This document shows positions 1 through 5,274 of a stretch of 5,942 bases of DNA, piece by piece. The position numbers were made by a program, and so were the translations under genes. The stretch is from an uncultured Collinsella sp. (GTDB lineage Bacteria; Actinomycetota; Coriobacteriia; Coriobacteriales; Coriobacteriaceae): assembly GCA_900553345.1 (NCBI GenBank), contig USDE01000101.1, forward strand, positions 1 through 5,942, in the 5' to 3' direction. The first letter of the stretch is position 1, and each line of letters starts with the position of its first letter. A model generated the notes under the pieces. The model searched no databases. It saw only the letters and a program-made list of their open reading frames with translations, and was not told the DNA's origin.

Positions 1-699
1 GGGCGGAGCGTACTTTGCGATGTCATCGCGATACAGGGCGTGAAGATCGCGGTGGATGTTTCGAACCTCGTCGACATTGCGCGTCGCCAAGAAGGAATTG
101 ACCGCGTCGGGCATGCCTCCCACCACCACATACTGATGGAACAGATCGAGCAAGCGGTCATATAGATAATCTGGAAGCTCCCTCTCATCCTTTAGACAGC
201 CCCTGAGCATTTCAAACGCGCTGGCACCAACGCCATTTGCCCAGCAGAACTCCTCAAAGGTGAGCGGGTACATCTGGATCTGCTCGACATACCCCACCGG
301 CAAGGAATCGATGCCCTCGAGCTCAACGCCAAGGAGCGATCCAGTAAGGATGTATCGAAAGTCGCCGCGCTGCACGAGGTATTTGATAAACGTCACCACA
401 TTGGGGCATCGCTGCACCTCGTCGATAACCACGACGGTTTTGTTGGCAACCATCGGCTGCGTCGCAGCGATAGACATGCGCATAAGAAGGTCGTCCGCGC
501 TTTTTGCCGCCAAAAATGAATCGCGCACGGACGCGTCGGCGATAAGGTCGAACGTCACGACGTTTTCGAACGATTCACGTGCGAACGCGTTGACCAGATA
601 TGACTTTCCTACCTGTCGGGCGCCCTTGACCAAAAGGGCCTTGTTAGGCGACGAGACAAGCCAAGATTCAAATTGTGCTTTCGCTTTTCTCTGTAGCAT
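1..699 (-). CDS. AAA_14/DUF4143-family ATPase (3' end cut by window)
   Basis: The reverse strand from the ATG at 699 is open for 233 codons to the window edge, so only the N-terminal part is seen; family members are usually about 400 residues. Visible motifs are a Walker A loop GARQVGKS (residues 26-33), a Walker B strand TVVVIDEVQR (87-96) with D93/E94, a sensor-like strand YILTGS (116-121), PLTFEEF (about 145-151), GGMPDAV (194-200) and a YRDDIAKYA segment near the cut end. This order is typical of the P-loop ATPases annotated AAA_14 plus DUF4143. They are poorly characterised, often in accessory regions, and likely cytoplasmic. The start is supported by an AAGGGG ribosome site 6-7 nt upstream. 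The gene diverges from everything else in the window, and four 33-bp-spaced boxes lie directly upstream. Family assignment is firm; cellular role is unknown. Confidence 0.9.
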   Translation of the reverse strand, partial: MLQRKAKAQFESWLVSSPNKALLVKGARQVGKSYLVNAFARESFENVVTFDLIADASVRDSFLAAKSADDLLMRMSIAATQPMVANKTVVVIDEVQRCPNVVTFIKYLVQRGDFRYILTGSLLGVELEGIDSLPVGYVEQIQMYPLTFEEFCWANGVGASAFEMLRGCLKDERELPDYLYDRLLDLFHQYVVVGGMPDAVNSFLATRNVDEVRNIHRDLHALYRDDIAKYAPP

Positions 700-732
700 A
701 AGCGTACCCCTTATTACGTGCTGTTTTAGCAC

Positions 733-847
733 TAGGATACACTTTTCCGTGGTTGTTAGGTGCTCATTTCGACACTTTTCCGAGGTTTTAAAGTGTACAT
801 TACGACACTTTTCCATACTTTTATATGGTCGATTTCGACACTTTTTC
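733..847. repeat. Four-copy direct-repeat box array with 33-bp period
   Basis: The box ACACTTTTCC occurs at 739-748, 772-781 and 805-814, and as ACACTTTTTC at 838-847. Start-to-start spacing is exactly 33 bp each time. Copies 2-4 share a 16-base unit of the form ATTWCGACACTTTTYC (766-781, 799-814, 832-847); copy 1 keeps only the core. Intervening sequence is not conserved. An inverted half-box AAAGTGT (790-796) faces copy 3 across 8 nt. On the ATPase coding strand the unit reads GGAAAAGTGTCGAAAT, and its nearest copy ends about 40 bp upstream of the ATPase start codon. Thirty-three bp is close to three helical turns, so a protein could bind all boxes on one DNA face. An operator or iteron array controlling the ATPase gene is the simplest reading; the binding factor is unknown. 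Confidence 0.8.
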
Positions 848-873
848 TGATTTAAGCCTAGCAGCAGCTGGCG

Positions 874-919
874 AAATCAAGCGCCGTCTGCACATCATTT
901 CGCAGGCGGCGCTTGATTT
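874..919. repeat. Long inverted repeat / hairpin, 18-bp stem
   Basis: The arm AAATCAAGCGCCG (874-886) is perfectly repeated in reverse complement at 907-919. Pairing continues inward through one T-G wobble and four further pairs (887-891 with 902-906), giving an 18-bp stem around a 10-nt loop (892-901). It is the strongest inverted repeat I found in the window. The A- and T-rich arm ends resemble a bidirectional terminator, but the T-run after the stem is only three bases on either strand, and there is no convergent gene pair here to terminate. It may be an attenuator for the 140-residue gene, an RNA processing element, or a remnant of a mobile element. Confidence 0.75.
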
Positions 920-939
920 GTGTCCGCGCGCGCTGATAG

Positions 940-1019
940 ACTCCATCTTGCCCGCAAGGAGTGGGCGCGTTTTATCCAGAGTCGGGGTAGAGAGTTGGCT
1001 CCACGATCCCGACGCCAAC
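940..1019 (+). other. Possible structured 5' leader (hairpin plus H-type pseudoknot)
   Basis: ACTC/GAGT (940-943 with 959-962) encloses CTTG/CAAG (947-950 with 955-958), a small bulged hairpin with a CCCG loop. Further on, GTCGGG (981-986) complements CCCGAC (1008-1013), while GTTGGC (994-999), inside that loop, complements GCCAAC (1014-1019) immediately after it. These two 6-bp helices interleave as an H-type pseudoknot. It lies about 36 nt upstream of the ribosome site of the next gene, where a leader RNA could act. Short complementary segments are common in GC-rich DNA, so this may be chance. I do not recognise it as any known riboswitch. Confidence 0.25.
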
Positions 1020-1055
1020 CGGCCAAGAGGCACGGTGGCCCTGCCAACATCGATG

Positions 1056-1062
1056 AAAGGAG
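1056..1062 (+). promoter_or_regulatory. Ribosome-binding site AAAGGAG deciding the start at 1068
   Basis: AAAGGAG ends 5 nt before the ATG at 1068 and is the only good Shine-Dalgarno match in this open frame. The frame is open upstream to an ATG at 825, which has no such site, so translation most likely begins at 1068. Confidence 0.75.
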
Positions 1063-1067
1063 TCCGT

Positions 1068-1490
1068 ATGGGCAATTTCTCTGTGCGCAGCGAGCGCAAC
1101 TTCCACAACCTGGCAGCCAAGCCAAAACGAATGCATCTTCTGGACAAGCCGAACGGCTATGCCTCGGCCATGGTCAAGAGCAGCCTCTCCCACCAGATGC
1201 GCTTTACGGTGGAGAAGCTCGAGGAAGAGCTTTGCGCCGCCGGCAATCCGCACGTGCTGCAGATCAAGCTGCTTGGAGACGATTCGCGCGAGCCGTCTAG
1301 CTGGAAGCTCTTCGCCGACGGCATGTGCGTTGCGGACGGATCCGGCGCCTTTGCCCGCGAGCGCTTCTACGAGGGAGCCGAGGTGTTCCTGGGCCTGTGT
1401 CGCGATGCCGTGCGCGCGGCCGAGCTGCGCCAGTGGAGCCAGAGAGAGTACGAGCTGCTGAGTGTGGCACGCGGGATTGCGGGGGTATAG
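1068..1490 (+). CDS. Hypothetical protein, 140 residues, unknown function
   Basis: A 140-codon frame begins MGNFSVRSERN and ends GIAGV with a TAG at 1488-1490. The start is set by the AAAGGAG site ending 5 nt upstream. I do not recognise the family. There is no signal peptide, membrane segment, cysteine-metal motif or obvious DNA-binding motif. The first 45 residues are basic. Residues about 47-58 (TVEKLEEELCAA) and the C-terminal third (RFYEGAEVFLGLCRDAVRAAELRQWSQREYELL) look helical, with a strand-like middle (HVLQIKLL, WKLFADGMCVADG). The G/C-rich third codon positions match neighbouring genes, which supports real coding. It stands alone, divergent from the ATPase and separated from the R-M operon by about 170 bp with its own promoter. 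The upstream repeats and structures may control it. A small cytoplasmic protein is the safest description. Confidence 0.72.
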   Translation: MGNFSVRSERNFHNLAAKPKRMHLLDKPNGYASAMVKSSLSHQMRFTVEKLEEELCAAGNPHVLQIKLLGDDSREPSSWKLFADGMCVADGSGAFARERFYEGAEVFLGLCRDAVRAAELRQWSQREYELLSVARGIAGV

Positions 1491-1529
1491 GCGAACGCAC
1501 CCGCCACGCGAGACCGCAACAGCGTCGTT

Positions 1530-1560
1530 GGCAGGATTGTCCCTGCCTGACTCTTTGATT
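1530..1560 (+). terminator. Weak candidate intrinsic terminator
   Basis: GGCAGG (1530-1535) pairs with CCTGCC (1542-1547) around a 6-nt loop, followed by the T-rich but interrupted stretch TGACTCTTTGATT. It sits about 40 nt after the stop of the 140-residue gene and before the next promoter, a sensible place for termination. The stem is short and there is no continuous T-run, so the call is tentative. Confidence 0.35.
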
Positions 1561-1587
1561 CCACGCCCGACCGTTCACCCGTTCGCC

Positions 1588-1618
1588 TCAACAGTCACCA
1601 GCAATGCAACGCTATAAT
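1588..1618 (+). promoter_or_regulatory. Candidate sigma-70-type promoter of the R-M operon
   Basis: A perfect -10 hexamer TATAAT lies at 1613-1618, in an AT-rich patch that stands out from the surrounding sequence. The best -35 candidate is TCAACA (1588-1593), four of six matches to TTGACA with a longish 19-bp spacer. Transcription would start near 1625 and leave a leader of about 38 nt before the RHH start codon. It is the only promoter-like sequence found ahead of the five packed genes, so it probably drives all of them. A good -10 with a poor -35 fits a regulated promoter. Confidence 0.6.
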
Positions 1619-1643
1619 TCTATAAACGCATTTGTATTGCATT
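1603..1643. promoter_or_regulatory. Inverted repeat bracketing the promoter: candidate operator
   Basis: AATGCAA (1603-1609) lies in the spacer just upstream of the -10 box, and its exact reverse complement TTGCATT (1637-1643) lies in the early leader. The half-sites are 34 bp apart start to start and straddle the -10 box and the likely start site. A protein holding both would block RNA polymerase. The first gene of the operon encodes a ribbon-helix-helix protein, a fold whose members often autorepress through short inverted or repeated sites, so autoregulation is a natural inference. No binding is shown by the sequence itself. Confidence 0.5.
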
Positions 1644-1652
1644 TCGAGCGAT

Positions 1653-1657
1653 GGGAG
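1653..1657 (+). promoter_or_regulatory. Ribosome-binding site GGGAG favouring the start at 1663
   Basis: GGGAG ends 5 nt before the ATG at 1663. The in-frame ATG at 1651 is preceded only by ATTTCGAGCG, which has no usable Shine-Dalgarno match, so the downstream start is preferred. The choice changes the protein by four residues (MGAQ). Confidence 0.55.
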
Positions 1658-1662
1658 CGCAG

Positions 1663-1875
1663 ATGCCTGGCAGTTACAAGGAACTCATTAAGAGCAACCC
1701 TAACGAAACCGAGATCAGGAGCTTCCTGGTGAACGGTAATCAAGTCTCCGTGACTCTGCGCATCCCCGACACCCTGCGCGACGCAGCGAAGGAGGAAGCG
1801 GCGCTGCGAGGCATGAGTTTCTCCGCCTTCGTGCGCACGTGCATGATCGAAGAGCTCGCGAAGAAGGGGGCGTGA
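1663..1875 (+). CDS. Ribbon-helix-helix (antitoxin/Arc-like) regulator, 70 aa
   Basis: This 70-residue protein has the layout of a ribbon-helix-helix DNA-binding protein. After a polar N-terminal arm comes a strand with alternating residues (QVSVTLRIP), then helix A (DTLRDAAKEEAALRG), a turn with the conserved-looking G-MSFSAF, and helix B (SAFVRTCMIEELAKK). Such proteins dimerise so that paired strands enter the DNA major groove; many are antitoxins or autorepressors. The gene is first in the operon, directly behind a promoter flanked by an inverted repeat. It ends 2 nt before the GIY-YIG nuclease start, so the two are probably coupled. It could be a controller of the R-M operon or an antitoxin-like partner of the nuclease. 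The start at 1663 is chosen for its ribosome site; 1651 is the alternative, giving 74 residues. Fold assignment is fairly secure; its target is inferred. Confidence 0.82.
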   Translation: MPGSYKELIKSNPNETEIRSFLVNGNQVSVTLRIPDTLRDAAKEEAALRGMSFSAFVRTCMIEELAKKGA

Positions 1876-1877
1876 GC

Positions 1878-2711
1878 ATGATCCGGGTCAAGACTCTCAC
1901 CGTCCAGCTCATAGACGCGCGGCCGGACCGCATCCGCATCTGCCGCATCGACGGCGAGTCGCTTGTGACCGTCGTCGTTCCGAGGGAAGACCTCGCCGAG
2001 GCGAAGTCGCTGCCGAACATCCCGCAGCGCGGCGTCTACTACCTGCTCGACGAGGACCACGGCAACGTGAGCCGCGTCTACGCGGGGCAGACGACCCAGG
2101 GCATCGCCCGGCTCGACGCGCACAAGGCGAAGAAGGAGTTCTGGAACAAGGCCGTTATGTTCCTCGATGACGACCAGAACATCAGCAGGGACGCACTGGA
2201 CGTTCTCGAGGCGAAGGCCATCGACTACGTGCGCACCCACGGCTCGTACGAGACCGACAACTCGGCGACGCCCAAGCCCTACGTCGACCCGTACAAGGAA
2301 GAGGCCGTCGAGCGCCTGCACGAGAGGATCCTCTTCAGGATGGCGGCTCTGGGGTACGACCTCGACAGGGTCGACCAGGGTCCCGCGGGTGCCCCGGCAA
2401 TCTTCCACACGAAGAAGAATGGCATACGCGGGGCGGGGCGCTACGACAAGGCCACCGGGCACTTCACCGTGCTCGTCGGCTCGAAAGTTAATCTCTCGAG
2501 GCCCGTGCTGAAAAACGCGGGCGTCGCGGCCGTGCGCAGGAAAATCTTCGGTGATTCTGGCGGCATCGCAGAACTCGCCGAGGACCTCGAGTTCCCGACG
2601 CCCAGCGCCGCGGCGGTGTTCGTGCTCGGCGGCAGCCAGAACGGCTGGACCGAATGGGCAAGCGACGACGGAGAAACACTCAACCAAGTCTATAGAAGTG
2701 AGGAAAACTAG
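1878..2711 (+). CDS. GIY-YIG nuclease with DUF4357-like C-terminal domain
   Basis: The 277-residue protein carries a GIY-YIG endonuclease core at about residues 50-120. GVY (52-54) and YAG (68-70) replace the namesake tripeptides, as is usual, followed by the expected arginine R78, H82, N90 and the metal-binding glutamate E111 in LEAKAIDYV. All catalytic positions appear intact. The N-terminal 45 residues look like a small beta-rich cap. The C-terminus (about 243-272, AAVFVLGGSQNGWTEW then GETLNQVYR) matches what I know of DUF4357, a short domain often attached to GIY-YIG proteins and to R-M-associated proteins. The start at 1878 has a GAAGGGGG ribosome site lying within the end of the RHH gene. 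The stop TAG is immediately followed by the hsdM ATG. The likely activity is metal-dependent DNA cleavage; whether it supports restriction, repairs DNA or acts alone is not visible. Confidence 0.88.
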   Translation: MIRVKTLTVQLIDARPDRIRICRIDGESLVTVVVPREDLAEAKSLPNIPQRGVYYLLDEDHGNVSRVYAGQTTQGIARLDAHKAKKEFWNKAVMFLDDDQNISRDALDVLEAKAIDYVRTHGSYETDNSATPKPYVDPYKEEAVERLHERILFRMAALGYDLDRVDQGPAGAPAIFHTKKNGIRGAGRYDKATGHFTVLVGSKVNLSRPVLKNAGVAAVRRKIFGDSGGIAELAEDLEFPTPSAAAVFVLGGSQNGWTEWASDDGETLNQVYRSEEN

Positions 2712-5273
2712 ATGAACAAGCAGCAGCTGGCCTCCAAGATATGGGAGTCCGCCAACAAGATGCGATCCAAGATTGAGGCTAACGAGTACAAGGACTACAT
2801 TCTGGGATTCATCTTCTACAAGTTCCTGTCCGAGACCGAGGTTGCCCGCCTGAAGGCGCGCGACTTTGCCGAGGAGGACCTGCCCAGCCTGGTGGAAGAC
2901 GACGAGGAGACGGTCGAGTTCGTCAAGGGCGAGTGCGGCTACTTCATCGCCTACGAGAACCTCTTCTCCACCTGGGTGGCAAAGGGCGGCGACTTCGAGA
3001 TTTCGAACGTTCGCGACGCGCTTTCCGCCTTCAGCCGCAATATCGATCCTGCACGCAAGCGCGTCTTCGACGGCATCTTCGACACGCTGCAGACGGGCCT
3101 CTCCAAGTTGGGTACCGATGCGCGCAGCCAGTCCAAGGCCGCCCGCGACCTCATCTACCTCATCAAGGACATCCCGATGGACGGCCGCCAGGACTACGAC
3201 GTGCTCGGCTTCATCTATGAGTACCTCATCAGCAACTTCGCCGCCAACGCCGGCAAGAAGGCCGGCGAGTTCTACACGCCGCACGAGGTGTCCATGCTTA
3301 TGAGCGAGATAGTCTCGTGGCACCTGGCCGGACGCGAGAACATCACCATCTACGACCCCACGAGCGGCTCGGGATCGCTGCTCATCAACATCGGCAAGGC
3401 TGTGGCGCGCCGCAATGGCGACCCGGACTCCATCAAGTACTACGCTCAGGAGCTCAAGGAAAACACTTACAATCTCACGCGCATGAACCTGGTGATGCGC
3501 GGCATCCTTCCCGACAACATCGTGGCCAGAAACGGCGACACGCTCGAGGACGACTGGCCGTGGTTCGACACGGTGGAGAACAAGGACGAGACCTACGACC
3601 CGCTGTTCGTTGATGCCGTGGTATCGAACCCACCCTATTCTCAAAACTGGGATCCGGAAGACAAGGAGCTCGACCCGCGCTTCAAGTTCGGTGTGGCGCC
3701 CAAGTCCAAGGCAGACTACGCCTTTTTGCTGCACGACCTATACCACCTGCGCCCCGACGGCATCATGTGCATCGTCTTGCCGCACGGCGTGCTGTTCCGC
3801 GGCGGCGAGGAAGGCACCATCCGAAAAAACTTGGTGGAGAACCGCCATATCCAGGCCATCATAGGTCTTCCTGCCAACATCTTCTTCGGCACGGGCATCC
3901 CCACCATCATCATGGTGCTGCGCAAGCAGCGCGAGACGAGCGACGTCTTGGTGGTGGACGCTTCCAAGCACTTCGTGAAAGAAGGCAAGAACAACAAGCT
4001 GCGGGCAAGCGACATCAAGCGTATCGTCGACGCTGTGACAACGAACGCGACCGTCGATAAGTTCAGCCGCCTGGTTCCCATCGACGAGATCCGCGCCAAC
4101 GACTATAACCTCAACATCCCGCGCTATGTGGACTCGAGCACGGCTGCCGAAAGCTGGGACGTGTATGCCACCATGTTCGGCGGCGTGCCGAAGGCCGAGG
4201 TCGACGCGCTCGAGCGCTATTGGAAGGTATGGCCGAGCCTCAAAGGGCAACTCTACCGTGACGCAGGTGGATCGTGTCTTGTGCCCGCGACCGACGACGT
4301 TGCGCAAGCGGCGAAGGAAAATGCCGATATCCGTGCCTTTCTGGACGGATACCGTAATGCAATAAGCCATTTACCTGCCACGCTGCGAAGCCGCTTGGTA
4401 GACGGCGCCGATGAAGTTGATACCGTGGCGGAGGAAGAGAGCATCGCGGCGCTATTGAAAGACGCGCTGGCAGGCATGGCCCTGGTCGACGGCTACGACG
4501 CCTACCAGGCGCTCGACGATGCCTGGGTGGGAATCTCCGGCGATTTGGAGATCATCCAGACCGAGGGGAAAACCGCCGTGCGCAAGGTAGACCAGAACAT
4601 GGTGGTCAAGAAGAAGAACGGCAAAGACGTCGAGGTACAGGACGGCTGGGCTGGCCGCATCCTGCCGTTTGCACTTGTGCAAGAGCGCCTGCTTGCCGAA
4701 GACGTCAAGGAGATCACTTCCCGTGATTCCCGTCTAGGCGAGATATCGCAGGAAATAGACGAGGTTCTCGAGAGTTTCGATGAAGAGGACAAGGGGTCTT
4801 CCGCTGCTGTCAACGACGAAGGTTCGTTTGTGGCGACTGAGCTCAAGAAGGCTGTGAAGGCTATCGGAAAGCACCCCGAAAACGATTTCGAGCAAGGTCT
4901 GGTCCGTGCTCAGGCGCTGTTCGATGAGGAGAAAAGCCTCAAGAAGGCAAACAAGGAAGCGAGAGTGGCTCTTGAGGAGAGGACCAAGGAAGTCATCGAG
5001 GGCCTGACCGATGCCCAGCGCGACGATCTATTGGTTGCCAAGTGGATAGAGCCGTTGCAGACCGAGCTTCTGGCTCTTCCCGAAACTGTCGTGAGCGACT
5101 TCATCACGAAGGTAGCTGCGCTCAACGCCAAATACGCGACAACCTACTCGGACGTGTGCAACCAGATAGATGATGCAGAAAGCCAGCTAGCAGACATGCT
5201 GGGGCAGCTTACGGGCAATGAGTACGACATGGCTGGCATCGCCGAGCTGCGCAAGCTGTTGGGCGGTGAGTAG
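2712..5273 (+). CDS. hsdM: Type I R-M methyltransferase subunit HsdM, long form (853 aa)
   Basis: HsdM transfers a methyl group from S-adenosylmethionine to adenine N6 in the site chosen by HsdS. The N-terminal HsdM_N-type helical domain spans about residues 5-160 (QLASKIWESANKMR, DYILGFIFYKFLSE). The N6_Mtase domain follows, with GEFYTP (185-190), the SAM-binding motif I DPTSGSGSLL (215-224), the catalytic motif IV NPPYS (306-310) and the closing YNLNIPRYV (465-473). Typical HsdM proteins are about 500-550 residues; this one adds about 380 after the core. The extra part includes a segment VQDGWAGRILP and a charged, helix-rich, probably coiled-coil stretch (about 740-850). Longer HsdM proteins of this kind occur in some bacteria, so the tail looks intact. 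The start has AGGA about 8 nt upstream, inside the nuclease gene; the stop is 1 nt from hsdS. Confidence 0.95.
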   Translation: MNKQQLASKIWESANKMRSKIEANEYKDYILGFIFYKFLSETEVARLKARDFAEEDLPSLVEDDEETVEFVKGECGYFIAYENLFSTWVAKGGDFEISNVRDALSAFSRNIDPARKRVFDGIFDTLQTGLSKLGTDARSQSKAARDLIYLIKDIPMDGRQDYDVLGFIYEYLISNFAANAGKKAGEFYTPHEVSMLMSEIVSWHLAGRENITIYDPTSGSGSLLINIGKAVARRNGDPDSIKYYAQELKENTYNLTRMNLVMRGILPDNIVARNGDTLEDDWPWFDTVENKDETYDPLFVDAVVSNPPYSQNWDPEDKELDPRFKFGVAPKSKADYAFLLHDLYHLRPDGIMCIVLPHGVLFRGGEEGTIRKNLVENRHIQAIIGLPANIFFGTGIPTIIMVLRKQRETSDVLVVDASKHFVKEGKNNKLRASDIKRIVDAVTTNATVDKFSRLVPIDEIRANDYNLNIPRYVDSSTAAESWDVYATMFGGVPKAEVDALERYWKVWPSLKGQLYRDAGGSCLVPATDDVAQAAKENADIRAFLDGYRNAISHLPATLRSRLVDGADEVDTVAEEESIAALLKDALAGMALVDGYDAYQALDDAWVGISGDLEIIQTEGKTAVRKVDQNMVVKKKNGKDVEVQDGWAGRILPFALVQERLLAEDVKEITSRDSRLGEISQEIDEVLESFDEEDKGSSAAVNDEGSFVATELKKAVKAIGKHPENDFEQGLVRAQALFDEEKSLKKANKEARVALEERTKEVIEGLTDAQRDDLLVAKWIEPLQTELLALPETVVSDFITKVAALNAKYATTYSDVCNQIDDAESQLADMLGQLTGNEYDMAGIAELRKLLGGE

Positions 5274-5274
5274 C

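Larger units (their letters stand above)
700..1067. other. Divergent intergenic region, 368 bp, no convincing gene
   Basis: This stretch separates the leftward ATPase gene from the rightward 140-residue ORF. From left to right it holds a short inverted repeat GTGCT/AGCAC (718-732), the four-copy 33-bp-phased box array (733-847), a long inverted repeat (874-919), short hairpin and pseudoknot candidates (940-1019), and the ribosome site of the downstream gene (1056-1062). The plus-strand frame of the 140-residue gene stays open back to an ATG at 825, but that ATG has no Shine-Dalgarno site and the extension resembles no family I know. I therefore treat the region as regulatory rather than coding. 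No confident -35/-10 pair was found for either flanking gene. Confidence 0.6.

Noticed and set aside
733..847. CRISPR array
   Set aside because: The conserved unit is only 10-16 bp with a 33-bp period, too short for CRISPR repeat plus spacer, and no cas gene is present.
260..850. 196-codon plus-strand frame reading through the 33-bp array, with RHF recurring every 11 residues
   Set aside because: Most of it is antisense to the ATPase, which has firm motifs. The peptide periodicity only reflects the 33-bp (11-codon) DNA period, and no ribosome site precedes it.
874..919. Classical intrinsic terminator
   Set aside because: The stem is excellent but the following T-run is three bases on each strand, and the genes on both sides point away from it. 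It is kept as an inverted repeat of unknown role.
994..1052. Cluster of TTGGC/GCCAA words as a repeated protein-binding site
   Set aside because: The copies at 995, 1014, 1022 and 1044 are only 5 bp long, irregularly spaced and expected in GC-rich DNA; only the pairing between 994-999 and 1014-1019 is kept, as part of the pseudoknot idea.
825..1067. N-terminal extension of the 140-residue ORF from an ATG at 825
   Set aside because: The ATG at 825 lacks a Shine-Dalgarno site and begins inside the box array, while the ATG at 1068 has AAAGGAG at the right distance.
1740..3734. 664-codon open frame on the minus strand
   Set aside because: It lies antisense to the RHH, nuclease and hsdM genes, whose frames show clear family motifs. 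Its product is dominated by Val, Leu, Arg, Asp and His as expected for an antisense shadow of GC-rich codons.
3738..4370. Minus-strand frames within hsdM (for example 3738-4370 and 4502-4846)
   Set aside because: They are antisense to conserved hsdM sequence, lack ribosome sites and show no recognisable domain.
5218..5274. Upstream start for hsdS at 5218
   Set aside because: It would overlap hsdM by 56 nt and add a serine/cysteine-rich leader unlike HsdS proteins; the ATG at 5275 has GGTGAG upstream and gives the normal N-terminus.
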